Source of the DNA: Pseudomonas sp. G2-4
GTDB taxonomy: Bacteria; Pseudomonadota; Gammaproteobacteria; Pseudomonadales; Pseudomonadaceae
NCBI RefSeq assembly: GCF_030064125.1
Contig: NZ_CP125957.1
Span: 4,768,501 to 4,832,500 of the forward strand
Length of the DNA: 64,000 nucleotides
Direction of reading: 5' to 3'
The first letter of the stretch is position 1; each line of letters starts with the position of its first letter. Below the pieces are notes generated by a model that saw only the letters and a program-made list of their open reading frames with translations, was not told the DNA's origin and did not search any database. This document shows, in pieces, positions 36,781 through 46,053 of this stretch. Both the position numbers and the translations under genes were made by a program.

Positions 36781-38130
36781 GTGGAAAGCCGCAAACCCGA
36801 AGCCCAGACGCTGGACCTTTCGCCGCCACTGCGCCGTGGCTGGCTGGAACGCCTGTTCAAACTCAGCGTGCATGGCACCACGGTGAAGACCGAGTTGCTT
36901 GCCGGCCTGACGACCTTCATCACCATGGCCTACATCATTTTCGTCAATCCCAATATCATGGCCGACGCCGGCATCGACCACGGCGCCGCTTTCGTCGCCA
37001 CCTGCATCGCCGCGGCCCTGGGTTGCCTGTTGATGGGCCTGTACGCCAACTGGCCGGTGGGTTTGGCGCCGGGCATGGGCCTGAACGCGTTCTTCACCTA
37101 CACCGTGGTCGGCACCATGGGCTACAACTGGGAAACCGCGTTGGGCGCCGTGTTCATTTCCGGCGTCTTGTTCATGCTTTTGACCCTGTCGCGGGTCCGG
37201 GAATGGCTGCTCAACAGCATTCCGGTGAGTCTGCGGTTCGCCATGGGAGCGGGGGTCGGCTTGTTCCTCGGGCTGATTGGCCTGAAAACCGCCGGGATCG
37301 TCGTGGACAGCCCCGCGACCCTGATCAAGCTCGGCTCGTTGCGTGAGCCCGGTCCGCTGCTGGCTGCGGTGTGTTTCCTGATGATCGCCGTGCTCAGTTA
37401 TCACCGGGTGTTCGGCGCGATCCTGATCAGCATCATTACCGTGACCCTGGCCGGGTGGGGCCTGGGGTTGGTGCAGTACAACGGCATCATGTCGACACCA
37501 CCGAGCCTGGCACCGACCTGGATGGCGATGGACGTGGCCGGGGTGTTCAACGTCAGCATGATCAGCGTGGTGCTAGCCTTCCTGTTCGTGCACATGTTCG
37601 ACACCGCCGGCACCCTCATGGGCGTTGCCCAGCGCGCCGGGCTGGTGAAAGCCGATGGCAAGATCGAGAACCTGTCCCGCGCCTTGAAAGCCGACAGCGC
37701 TTCCAGTGTGTTCGGCGCCATGGTCGGCGTGCCACCGGTGACTAGCTACGTGGAAAGCGCTGCCGGTGTGGCAGCGGGTGGCCGGACGGGGCTTACCGCC
37801 GTGACCGTCGGTGTGCTATTTATTGCCGCCATGTTCTTCGCGCCGCTGGCCGGGATGATCCCGGCCTATGCCACCGCCGGTGCCTTGATCTACGTCGCCA
37901 TGCTGATGATGGGCGGCATGGCCCACATCGAATGGGACGAAGCAACTGACAGCATCCCGGCCATCGTCACGGCCATCATGATGCCCCTGACCTTCTCGGT
38001 CGCCGACGGTATCGCCCTGGGTTTCATCACCTACGTGGTGCTCAAGGCGGGTACCGGCAAGTACAAGGAAGTCTCAATCAGCCTGTGGGTGCTCTGCGCG
38101 ATCTTCATCGCCAAGTTCATCTTCTTGTAA
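36781..38130 (+). CDS. NCS2 purine permease (AzgA/hypoxanthine-guanine type)
   Basis: 449 residues with about 12-14 membrane segments. KTELLAGLTTFITMAYIIFV near the N-terminus and GLAPGMGLNAFFTYTVV (near 96-112) and VPPVTSYVESAAGVAAGGRT (near 317-336) are family motifs of AzgA/PbuG permeases for adenine, guanine and hypoxanthine. The GTG start at 36781 has GAGGAG eight bases upstream. It carries the same TTGTATACAA element as gcl and puuE. Substrate among purine bases is inferred. Confidence 0.93.
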   Translation: MESRKPEAQTLDLSPPLRRGWLERLFKLSVHGTTVKTELLAGLTTFITMAYIIFVNPNIMADAGIDHGAAFVATCIAAALGCLLMGLYANWPVGLAPGMGLNAFFTYTVVGTMGYNWETALGAVFISGVLFMLLTLSRVREWLLNSIPVSLRFAMGAGVGLFLGLIGLKTAGIVVDSPATLIKLGSLREPGPLLAAVCFLMIAVLSYHRVFGAILISIITVTLAGWGLGLVQYNGIMSTPPSLAPTWMAMDVAGVFNVSMISVVLAFLFVHMFDTAGTLMGVAQRAGLVKADGKIENLSRALKADSASSVFGAMVGVPPVTSYVESAAGVAAGGRTGLTAVTVGVLFIAAMFFAPLAGMIPAYATAGALIYVAMLMMGGMAHIEWDEATDSIPAIVTAIMMPLTFSVADGIALGFITYVVLKAGTGKYKEVSISLWVLCAIFIAKFIFL

Positions 38131-38148
38131 GCGATACCGTATCCACCC

Positions 38149-38172
38149 GCCTCACCCCTGGGTGAGGCTTTT
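38149..38172 (+). terminator. Terminator of the NCS2 permease gene
   Basis: GCCTCACC / GGTGAGGC with a CCTG loop (38149-38168), then TTTTG. It lies just before the LysE-family gene, so some read-through is possible. Confidence 0.8.
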
Positions 38173-38191
38173 GTACATCAGGAGCAAAGCA

Positions 38192-38821
38192 ATGAATCTG
38201 GAAACCTGGCTGTTGTTCAGCGGCGCCGCGTTGGTGGTGATCCTCATCCCCGGCCCACTGTCGCTGTTGATGATTGGCAACAGCTTGAACTACGGCCTGC
38301 GCCGCTCGTACCCGGCATTCCTCGGCGGGGTGATCGCCTCGATCTGCCTGTTGAGCGCTTCGGCGTTGGGGCTCGGTGCGTTGTTGATGGCATCGGAACA
38401 GCTGTTCAGCGCCCTGAAAATTGTCGGTGCGCTGTACCTGTTCTACCTGGCCTGGCAGAGCTGGCAGCAATCGCGCCAACCGGCCCAAGGCGCCGAGGTA
38501 CCCCAGGCCGCCGCGATCCCACGTTTTCGCGCGTTGTTCGGCCGAGCTTTCGTGCTGGGCGCCAGCAACCCGAAGGACATCCTGTTCTTTGCCGCTTTCC
38601 TGCCGCAGTTCCTGAGCGCCGAGCAGCCGTTCCTGCCGCAACTGTTGATCATGATCGCCACCTGGACCGTTCTCGACCTGCTGTGCAAGCTGGCCTATGG
38701 CTTCGGCGCCCATGGCGCTGCGCGGTATTTGCGTACGGGGAAAGGCCAAAGCTGGTTCAACCGTATCAGTGCAGGATTGTTTGGCGGCGCGGGCGCAGCC
38801 TCTTTACTGTCCAGTCACTGA
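38192..38821 (+). CDS. LysE/RhtB family amino-acid exporter
   Basis: 209 residues, about five or six membrane segments. IPGPLSLLMIGNSLNYGLRR near residues 19-38 and GASNPKDILFFAAFLPQF are characteristic. The start at 38192 follows AGGAGC. Family members export amino acids or homoserine lactones; substrate unknown. It follows the NCS2 gene after a terminator. Confidence 0.92.
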   Translation: MNLETWLLFSGAALVVILIPGPLSLLMIGNSLNYGLRRSYPAFLGGVIASICLLSASALGLGALLMASEQLFSALKIVGALYLFYLAWQSWQQSRQPAQGAEVPQAAAIPRFRALFGRAFVLGASNPKDILFFAAFLPQFLSAEQPFLPQLLIMIATWTVLDLLCKLAYGFGAHGAARYLRTGKGQSWFNRISAGLFGGAGAASLLSSH

Positions 38822-38940
38822 GCCTTCGTTATTGACGTCAGGGTTTGCAAAACACGGCAACAACCAATCGATATACACCCTTCAGGAAAACACCTTAGAT
38901 AGAGGGCCATCCACATCATCGTTGAACAAGGACGTTCACA

Positions 38941-41900
38941 ATGGCCAAGATTTTTTATCCCGACCCTGTTTCTGACGACCAGGCCGTGGTCATTACGGAC
39001 CTGGGCTTTCGTAGCACTGAACACACGGTCGAAACACTCGACTTCCGGGCAGCCAATGAAACGCTGCTCAGCGCGGAACACAAACAGAGGCAGGCCCAAC
39101 TCGAAGTCGTCGATAAACTTTATGGACCGCTTCCCATTGGCGCCGTGAAGGTGACCCGTTCAGCCCTGGATGCGTTGGGCGCCACGACCGATGGACTACC
39201 GCTGACAGGGGACAATACCTTTTTCCGCATCCCCAATCGGTTCTTTTTGAACTCGTTACAGTTCTGCGCCGCTGACATCGAAACACGTATAACGCTCAGC
39301 CCCGACGTGGACGACTATCGGTTACTCACATTACTTTTCGAAATAGCGAGTCAACGTCCGCCCACGGCGCGCCCATTGTTGAGGGGAAGTCCTGATACAC
39401 AGGCTGAACCAACCGGTTATCGAAGCTCGCTTGAAAAGCTTTTAAACGCCGCCCAGAGACTCAACCTCCATGCGGTCTCGCAAACCATGAGTTGGGTGAG
39501 CCAAGCGAAGAGTACCCTCCTCATCCCAACGGGCCTTGGCCTCCAGGCCTTCGGCATCTACAGCGGTCTGCGAGGCCTGCAGGACGCCATCCAGAACAGG
39601 GACGCTTACCAGACGGTCTTCAACGGGGCCGGCGTGGCGGCCGAGATGGCCTCGATCGGTGTCGAGGCAGCGGTGACCCGACAAGCCACTCAGATGATCA
39701 AGGCCGGGCAGAGCGCCCTAGGGGATTTCGCCAAAACAGGCTTCGCCATAAGGCTCGCCCGTGGAAGCGGCCTGATTGCCAGCGTACTGACACTGCCTTT
39801 CGACATCATCGCCGCTGTCGACTCTTTCAAGGCCGCCGCCCGCGCCACCGGCAAAGAAGCCACCGATCACTACGTCAGCGCCTCTTTGAGCGTCACCAGC
39901 GCGGCCATGAGCTTGACCCTCGGTATAGCGGCACTGGCAGGTTTCAGTTCGGCCGGTCCTGTGGGCCTTGCCGCGGGGCTTATCCTGGTGGTTGGATCAC
40001 AAATCTGGGGCGCGATTCGTCAAGTCGATGAAATCGACGACTATATAGAGCTCACCGTACACGAGCGCCTGCGCACCGGTTGGCTCGCGTTCTGGGCAAT
40101 CAGCCCGGATAAAGACATCCAGGATCGCTACACCCTCGCCAAAGCGACCGCCGAACATACCAAACTGCTGCGGGCCAATGCCTTGTACTTGCTCAAAGGC
40201 CCATTGAAAGACAGCACTGAGGCGATCGTAAACGGTGCATTCACCGTAGAACTCGAACCGGTGACTTACACCACTTGGAATTGGTGGACGGGAGAAAAAT
40301 ACCAGGCCACGACAGTACGTCCCAGGATCAAGGACAGCGACGACTGGATCGATGCGAGGAGTGGCGTTACAGCTCAGACGCCCGGCGCAGTGATTGAAAC
40401 GTCGGCGGAAGATAAAGGCATCCATTGGTATGTCGGCGGAGGCAACGACACTGTACTAGGCACTGAAAACCAGCCAAATGTCTTCCATTACGGGGCGGGC
40501 GTTAAAAAACTGACCGGTGGCGTGAAAGATGACGTTTTCATCTTCGAGGGCTCGGCAGAGCCTCTCAGTGGAGGACAAGCAACAAATACCCTGGTGGGTG
40601 GCTTGGGCAATGACACGCTCATTTTATCGGGCCGTACCCGCAATAGTCAGGAACCGCGCCTGGGTTATCAGGTGGACTTGGAAGCCGGACAAGTATCCAT
40701 CATCACTCAAGCCAGCCATGACACAGAGGGCGGACACTATCGCCACGCGGTCCTTGAAGGCATTGAAAATGTAGAAATCCCTGAGGGCGGTACCAACGTC
40801 ATCAAGGGTACCGCCGGCTCGAACATCATCAAATCCCGTGGCAATGATTCAATCGAGGCAGGCGCCGGAAATGACCGGATTTTTATTCTGACTGGAAACA
40901 ACCGCAACGCCGACGGAGGACCTGGCGATGATGCCTATGCCATCGCCCATAAACCCGGCGGTGTATCCATCAGCGAAGACGGCGTAGACAGCAGCGTCAT
41001 CGCACTGGACTGGAGAGCGGACCTGATTGAAAGCTGGCAAATTGAAGAAAGCCACTTGGTTATTACTTCATGTTTTGATGCAAGCGACGGGGAGTTTCGC
41101 AAAGTCACCATCAGGAACGTCTATGACAACACGGATAACCCAAGGACCTTGCAAAACAACAGGCTGACGTTCATCACCCGGGATGGCTACCATTTGGTAC
41201 CCGACTTGCCTGACACGATCGAGCACAGCGGCCCGCTGGATATTGAAACAATGGTGGTGCAGCAAGGAATACCGCGAAACCCGGCCATCCTGAAGGATCG
41301 AAGCGAACAGCAAGTCGCCCATGACAAAGACACGAGTTATTATGTTTCCCGTATTAATGAACTCACCACACTCAAGGTCAAACAAAAAAGCAAGTTCTCC
41401 ACCACGCTCCATCTGGACTATCTCCACTGCGAACTGACACGTATCGAGGCCCATTACAGCGTCCACGTCACTCAGGAAGATGAAAGGGACACCCTGAAAT
41501 ATGGCGAATGTGGCCTGACGTTACACTTCGGCGCTCGCCGGGTCGTCTTGAAGAACCTGGCAAGTTCCGATGAACGCTATAGCGCGCAAAACAAGAAGAC
41601 AGGACGGCGTGCATTTTCCGCCTTGGGTTCACACCATACTTTTATCTTGATCATGAATGATGGCTCGTCCTATCGGCTGGTCCAACCCTCGTCCGACTAT
41701 GGCCTGTTGCTGGATGAAACATTCATCGGTAAAGATCCGGTGCAGTGGAAAACAGATGCATCACTGTCACTCATGCCGACGAAAAAGAATTATCCCTTTC
41801 TACAACCCTCGGACAAACCTCCCCACTCCATGGGCAGTTGGGCAACCTGCGCCATGCTGACATCACCCACGGAACAGACGGGCATCGAAGTCCTGATTGG

Positions 41901-42657
41901 CGAAGGCGCCACCTACCTGGTTCACCTGAGCCCGGACATGACGATACGCCTGTCCACGCCGGGCGCACTGGCCGGCGCCAATCCCCGGTTACCCCACGCC
42001 TCTACATGGGAGCTCGACGCCAGGCACCTCGGTCAAGTTGAGATAAAACTGTCCTCCAACCTGCTGCAGATCGGCGCAGCGATCATTCATCTTCCCGTCT
42101 ATGGAGCTGAAGACCTTGTCGACCAGGTGCGAGTCATCACTGCACAAGGCGTCGTTTATGCTGTCGACAGCCTGTTTGAGCGAGTTTATGTAGAAGCGCT
42201 TGATGGCCGGTATTTTGCCCCTCTCACCGATCCCAGCGCAGGATGGCCCAGCGCGCTGTCGAGCCTGACATCCGCCGAACTGAAGGTGCTTCACATTGCC
42301 GTCAAAGATGGGTCTCCTGGTACCTTGAGCTACAACCTCAAAACCCGCAAATGGACCCTTGATACAGATAAGTCCCGAGTCATAGAGGTGGCGAATCTGA
42401 GAAAAACAAACCTGTGTGAACACGCGCTCAAGATCTATCAGGATCTGGCCCGCGAAGGCCTCAACCAGAATCCACCCATGAGTGATGACGCCCTTCGTTT
42501 GTTGCGCGAAAAGTGCACAGAACTGATGGAGAGCTTCACATTCGGACACTCGGTGATGTTTGCCCGAGCGCTCGCACTGAGCGCGGCCTTCGGCATAAGG
42601 CTTTCTCAACTGAGTTGGCTCCTATCATTGGGTGAAGCCTCTCCCAAACATACATAG
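38941..42657 (+). CDS. Large TcdA/TcdB-pore-like protein with RTX-type repeats (putative toxin)
   Basis: 1238 residues. Residues about 196-355 form a long series of hydrophobic helices (GLGLQAFGIYSGLRGLQDAI, LASVLTLPFDIIAAVDSF, AGPVGLAAGLILVVGSQIWG) resembling the translocation/pore region of TcdA/TcdB and Mcf-type toxins. Residues about 498-664 carry scattered glycine/aspartate repeats of the RTX type (GGGNDTVLG, GGLGNDTLILSG, GAGNDRIF, GGPGDD). The remaining 570 residues are beta-rich and unrecognised. No glucosyltransferase or cysteine-protease domain and no N-terminal signal are seen. No type I secretion genes lie nearby. Base composition is less GC-rich than its neighbours. Function as a secreted toxin or effector is an inference. 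Confidence 0.75.
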   Translation: MAKIFYPDPVSDDQAVVITDLGFRSTEHTVETLDFRAANETLLSAEHKQRQAQLEVVDKLYGPLPIGAVKVTRSALDALGATTDGLPLTGDNTFFRIPNRFFLNSLQFCAADIETRITLSPDVDDYRLLTLLFEIASQRPPTARPLLRGSPDTQAEPTGYRSSLEKLLNAAQRLNLHAVSQTMSWVSQAKSTLLIPTGLGLQAFGIYSGLRGLQDAIQNRDAYQTVFNGAGVAAEMASIGVEAAVTRQATQMIKAGQSALGDFAKTGFAIRLARGSGLIASVLTLPFDIIAAVDSFKAAARATGKEATDHYVSASLSVTSAAMSLTLGIAALAGFSSAGPVGLAAGLILVVGSQIWGAIRQVDEIDDYIELTVHERLRTGWLAFWAISPDKDIQDRYTLAKATAEHTKLLRANALYLLKGPLKDSTEAIVNGAFTVELEPVTYTTWNWWTGEKYQATTVRPRIKDSDDWIDARSGVTAQTPGAVIETSAEDKGIHWYVGGGNDTVLGTENQPNVFHYGAGVKKLTGGVKDDVFIFEGSAEPLSGGQATNTLVGGLGNDTLILSGRTRNSQEPRLGYQVDLEAGQVSIITQASHDTEGGHYRHAVLEGIENVEIPEGGTNVIKGTAGSNIIKSRGNDSIEAGAGNDRIFILTGNNRNADGGPGDDAYAIAHKPGGVSISEDGVDSSVIALDWRADLIESWQIEESHLVITSCFDASDGEFRKVTIRNVYDNTDNPRTLQNNRLTFITRDGYHLVPDLPDTIEHSGPLDIETMVVQQGIPRNPAILKDRSEQQVAHDKDTSYYVSRINELTTLKVKQKSKFSTTLHLDYLHCELTRIEAHYSVHVTQEDERDTLKYGECGLTLHFGARRVVLKNLASSDERYSAQNKKTGRRAFSALGSHHTFILIMNDGSSYRLVQPSSDYGLLLDETFIGKDPVQWKTDASLSLMPTKKNYPFLQPSDKPPHSMGSWATCAMLTSPTEQTGIEVLIGEGATYLVHLSPDMTIRLSTPGALAGANPRLPHASTWELDARHLGQVEIKLSSNLLQIGAAIIHLPVYGAEDLVDQVRVITAQGVVYAVDSLFERVYVEALDGRYFAPLTDPSAGWPSALSSLTSAELKVLHIAVKDGSPGTLSYNLKTRKWTLDTDKSRVIEVANLRKTNLCEHALKIYQDLAREGLNQNPPMSDDALRLLREKCTELMESFTFGHSVMFARALALSAAFGIRLSQLSWLLSLGEASPKHT

Positions 42658-42686
42658 CCTTCACGAATCTTTTTCGAAGGTTTTTT
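42658..42686 (+). terminator. Terminator after the large toxin-like gene
   Basis: CCTTC / GAAGG with an inner CGAA/TTCG pairing (42658-42680), followed by six T residues. The next gene therefore probably has its own promoter. Confidence 0.75.
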
Positions 42687-42823
42687 CAGACGCCATATAT
42701 ATGTAGTGCATCTGCCTGTTGGTTTTCCACGAACATTCTTAAGCCCGAGGCCTGCCAGCTATACGACAGGCCATTCGCTTCATGGCCACATGAAGCATCA
42801 ATACTTAAGAACAGGCATTTTCA

Positions 42824-44278
42824 ATGAGTCCAAGACGAAACACCCGGCCCAATATTCCAAAGTCGTCCCCTGATACGCCTCACTCCAGTCGCGAGACGCC
42901 ACTGGAAACAACGCTCGGAAATCCCATGAGAGGAGAAGGGACCGATCAGGCAGCCGTCTCACCCACCGGACACCCAATTGAAGCCCCTGATTTTCAGCGC
43001 CCGACCATTCAGATATCCGAAATGGCATCACAGACCTCCATCAGTGACGCGCCCCTCTCGGTAGCGCTGGACAATTATTACCTTTCGCCCGAGCTGGTGC
43101 CGATGTTGTCGGAGCCAGACGCAATCTCTGGAATCCGAACGTTCAGGACACGCACCTACGTCGAGCTTTCAGAGGGTGGGACCGTGCTGCTTGGACGCGA
43201 TTCCGAGCAGAACTACAGAGCCCGATCAGGCATCGAACTCGTCGCCTCCGGGCCCCGCCTGGAGCAAGTGGAAGGCAGCCACCTATGGCGTCGGACTGCG
43301 CACCGAGAGGTATTCAATAAAAACTGGGGGATTGACCCAAGATTCACAGTGTCCGAATTCATCACCCTGGACAATGTTCACTACAAGGTGGTGACACGCA
43401 GCGACGCGCGAGAACACCCGATCGCCTACATTCAGCCACCCACGCATCCCACCTATGACTTTGACCTGTTGGAAGCCACCCTCAGGCATACGCCTGACGA
43501 GCAGCCCCGAGGCGCAATGCCAATCCCACCGGACAACCATTGGGAAATTGACGCCCGGCTTCCCTTTGAAAAACCACTGACGGCTTACGTCAGGGATTGT
43601 TTTCCAGAAGTCACGACAACCACCCTGGAAAACATCGCAAGAAAGCAATTTGAACTCGCCAATAACGCGCCGTTCGCCGACGCTGCGGGTTTCACCGCCC
43701 TGCGGCAAATTTTCCACAGCTGGAAAAACGCGACGCCCACGCCGCATCCGCACTGGTCCGATCCGCTCTTGATGCTTACGATTCTTCCGACCGCTTCCTC
43801 GTCCAGAGGGGCTGCCCGCTCGATAGCCCTGCCCATCCCATCCTCAACGGGGACGTTGGAGCGGCTGGATTTTGATCCCTTGCGGTTCCAGCGACAGTGG
43901 CTTTCTTTCCAGACGACATACACACCCGTGGAGTTCAAACGCTTTATGGCCGCCCTTCTGACCCGCAATGGCTACACGGTCATGGAGCCAAGCTCTTACA
44001 ACAGTTTTCCAGCGTTGGTATTCCAACGAGCAGAGCATGACCATGTATTTTTCATGGGCCTGCATCGCACCAGGATCCCAAAGATTTCCTTGCCAACGTA
44101 CCTGGATCCCAATACAGCCGGCGTCCTCTTGGAGAACCAGATCGGCGAAGCCGCGGCGAAAGTCGTCAGGGACGCCCACGTTGCCAACAAAATCATCTGG
44201 CTCAAAGGCGGTACTGAAATCCGCCCAGGCGTTGCAGACACGATCTTTATCATCCGGGATGACAATTCCAGGCTGTAA
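42824..44278 (+). CDS. Uncharacterised putative effector-like protein
   Basis: 484 residues. The first 60 are rich in Pro, Ser and Thr and look disordered, as in secreted effectors. A block around residues 100-190 (NYRARSGIELVASGP, SHLWRR) recalls modules in pseudomonad toxin-like proteins, from memory only. The C-terminal 120 residues (FKRFMAALLTRNGYTV) faintly resemble the first helix of Mrr-type nuclease domains, but catalytic residues are not clear. No signal peptide or membrane segment. It follows the large pore/RTX-like gene and shares its lower GC content. Function unknown. Confidence 0.65.
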   Translation: MSPRRNTRPNIPKSSPDTPHSSRETPLETTLGNPMRGEGTDQAAVSPTGHPIEAPDFQRPTIQISEMASQTSISDAPLSVALDNYYLSPELVPMLSEPDAISGIRTFRTRTYVELSEGGTVLLGRDSEQNYRARSGIELVASGPRLEQVEGSHLWRRTAHREVFNKNWGIDPRFTVSEFITLDNVHYKVVTRSDAREHPIAYIQPPTHPTYDFDLLEATLRHTPDEQPRGAMPIPPDNHWEIDARLPFEKPLTAYVRDCFPEVTTTTLENIARKQFELANNAPFADAAGFTALRQIFHSWKNATPTPHPHWSDPLLMLTILPTASSSRGAARSIALPIPSSTGTLERLDFDPLRFQRQWLSFQTTYTPVEFKRFMAALLTRNGYTVMEPSSYNSFPALVFQRAEHDHVFFMGLHRTRIPKISLPTYLDPNTAGVLLENQIGEAAAKVVRDAHVANKIIWLKGGTEIRPGVADTIFIIRDDNSRL

Positions 44279-44286
44279 ATACACCG

Positions 44287-44319
44287 CCCAAAAAAAGCCC
44301 GCAGTGTGAGCGGGCGAAA
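44287..44319 (-). terminator. Terminator of uraH
   Basis: GCCCGC / GCGGGC (44297-44302 and 44310-44315) with a T-run on the minus strand. Confidence 0.85.
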
Positions 44320-44373
44320 AACCAAAGAAGCGCCATGCGCAGTCGCTTCCAGGACGAGGCAGTTGCTTGGAGA

Positions 44374-44727
44374 TCAACTGCCTCGATAGGTCGAATAGGC
44401 GTAAGGCGAAATCAGCAGGGGCACGTGGTAGTGATCCTCCTCGGCCGACAAGCCGAAACGCAGTACAACTACATCCAGGAACGCCGGTTCGGATAACTGG
44501 ACGCCACGGGCGCGGTAGTAATCGCCAGCGTGGAATTGAATCTGGTAGACCCCGGTACGGTAGTCATCCCCTTGCAACAGCGGCGCATCGCAACGGCCGT
44601 CGCTATTGGTCAACGCACTGGCGACCAGCTGCAACTGTGAACCTTCAACGCGGTACAACTCGACCTTGATCGAGCTGCCCGGGCAGCCGTGTGCGGCATC
44701 CAACACGTGAGTAGTCAAACGTCCCAT
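44374..44727 (-). CDS. uraH: 5-hydroxyisourate hydrolase
   Basis: 117 residues, transthyretin-like. MGRLTTHVLDAAHGCPG at the N-terminus and the C-terminal YHVPLLISPYAYSTYRGS with the YRGS tetrapeptide are diagnostic active-site elements. It hydrolyses HIU, the product of urate oxidation, to OHCU. The conserved start is 44727; an ATG nine bases upstream (44736) is possible. Divergent from puuE, sharing the control region with two TTGTATACAA-like sites. Confidence 0.96.
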   Translation of the reverse strand: MGRLTTHVLDAAHGCPGSSIKVELYRVEGSQLQLVASALTNSDGRCDAPLLQGDDYRTGVYQIQFHAGDYYRARGVQLSEPAFLDVVVLRFGLSAEEDHYHVPLLISPYAYSTYRGS

Positions 44728-44826
44728 TGATTGCATGCGCCTCCTGATTGGTTGAAAGAAAGGCCGCACCGTTTCGGGGCGCGAAACGCTACGGCAATGT
44801 GCGAATTAAGACACTTTAAAATAAAA

Positions 44827-44836
44827 TTGTACACAA
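44827..44836. promoter_or_regulatory. Putative purine-regulon operator, variant copy (uraH side)
   Basis: TTGTACACAA, one base off the TTGTATACAA palindrome, in a strongly A/T-rich stretch 100 bases upstream of uraH. The rest of the 384-base uraH-puuE gap shows no gene. Confidence 0.5.
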
Positions 44837-45021
44837 TAAAAATTACGCCTTGCCCCTGCCCTCCTTCAGGCCGACGCTACGGCTAAATCTCCGGCCATTT
44901 CAATGGATACAATGACTTTGTCGCGACTAACTGACCAGATGGGCAGGTTTATTGCAGCATAGACCAGCCTGAGTCCAGCGTGAAAAATGCGAAAAATCAG
45001 GCTTACAAAGCGCGCACAAAG

Positions 45022-45031
45022 TTGTATACAA
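45022..45031. promoter_or_regulatory. Putative purine-regulon operator upstream of puuE
   Basis: Exact TTGTATACAA palindrome 80 bases before the puuE GTG start; identical to the sites at 12727 and 36632. Confidence 0.65.
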
Positions 45032-45111
45032 TCAATCCATCGTCGTGACGCCAGCCTATGTTCCATCGCCAGGGCGCCACCTACATGGTTCGAACAAGAA
45101 GGAAGACTGCA

Positions 45112-46053
45112 GTGAGCGCTGACTACCCACGCGACCTGATCGGTTACGGCAGTAACCCTCCCCATCCCCAGTGGCCGGGCAACGCCCGTATCGCCCTGTC
45201 CTTCGTGCTCAATTACGAGGAAGGCGGCGAGCGCAACATCCTGCATGGCGACAAAGAGTCCGAAGCGTTTCTCTCGGAGATGGTCGCGGCGCAATCGCTG
45301 CAGGGCGAACGCAACATGAGCATGGAATCGCTGTACGAGTATGGCAGCCGTGCCGGTGTCTGGCGGGTCCTGAAGTTGTTCAAGGAATTCGATATCCCGC
45401 TGACCATTTTCGCCGTGGCCATGGCCGCCCAGCGGCATCCGGACGTGATCCGCGCCATGGTCGCCGCCGGCCATGAAATCTGCAGCCACGGCTATCGCTG
45501 GATCGACTACCAGTACATGGATGAGGCCCAGGAGCGCGAGCACATGCTCGAAGCGATCCGCATCCTGACCGAGATCACCGGCGAACGTCCGCTGGGTTGG
45601 TACACCGGCCGCACCGGCCCCAACACCCGTCGGCTGGTGATGGAAGAAGGTGGGTTCCTCTATGACAGCGACACCTACGACGACGACCTGCCCTACTGGG
45701 AACCGAACACGCCCAACGGCAAGCCGCACCTGGTGATCCCGTATACCCTCGACACCAACGACATGCGCTTCACCCAGGTGCAGGGTTTCAACAAGGGCGA
45801 TGACTTCTTCCAATACCTCAAGGACGCCTTCGACGTGCTGTATGCCGAAGGTGCCGAGGCGCCGAAGATGCTCTCCATCGGCCTGCACTGCCGGCTGATC
45901 GGCCGCCCGGCCCGCCTCGCTTCCCTCAAGCGTTTCCTCGAATACGCCAAGGGCCATGAACAGGTCTGGTTCAGCCGCCGTGTTGACATCGCCCGCCATT
46001 GGCAGCAGACCCACCCTTGCCCGCAAGCTTCGAAACCGGGAGCTTCGAAATGA
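45112..46053 (+). CDS. puuE: Allantoinase PuuE (polysaccharide-deacetylase type)
   Basis: 313 residues of the NodB-like deacetylase superfamily; the PuuE branch hydrolyses allantoin to allantoate in pseudomonads. SADYPRDLIGYGSNPPHPQW and CSHGYRWIDYQYM are family motifs. The start is GTG at 45112 with GGAAG seven bases upstream; the longer frame begins inside the control region. Its stop overlaps the uraD start (ATGA). First gene of puuE-uraD-alc-allA-puuD. Confidence 0.95.
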   Translation: MSADYPRDLIGYGSNPPHPQWPGNARIALSFVLNYEEGGERNILHGDKESEAFLSEMVAAQSLQGERNMSMESLYEYGSRAGVWRVLKLFKEFDIPLTIFAVAMAAQRHPDVIRAMVAAGHEICSHGYRWIDYQYMDEAQEREHMLEAIRILTEITGERPLGWYTGRTGPNTRRLVMEEGGFLYDSDTYDDDLPYWEPNTPNGKPHLVIPYTLDTNDMRFTQVQGFNKGDDFFQYLKDAFDVLYAEGAEAPKMLSIGLHCRLIGRPARLASLKRFLEYAKGHEQVWFSRRVDIARHWQQTHPCPQASKPGASK

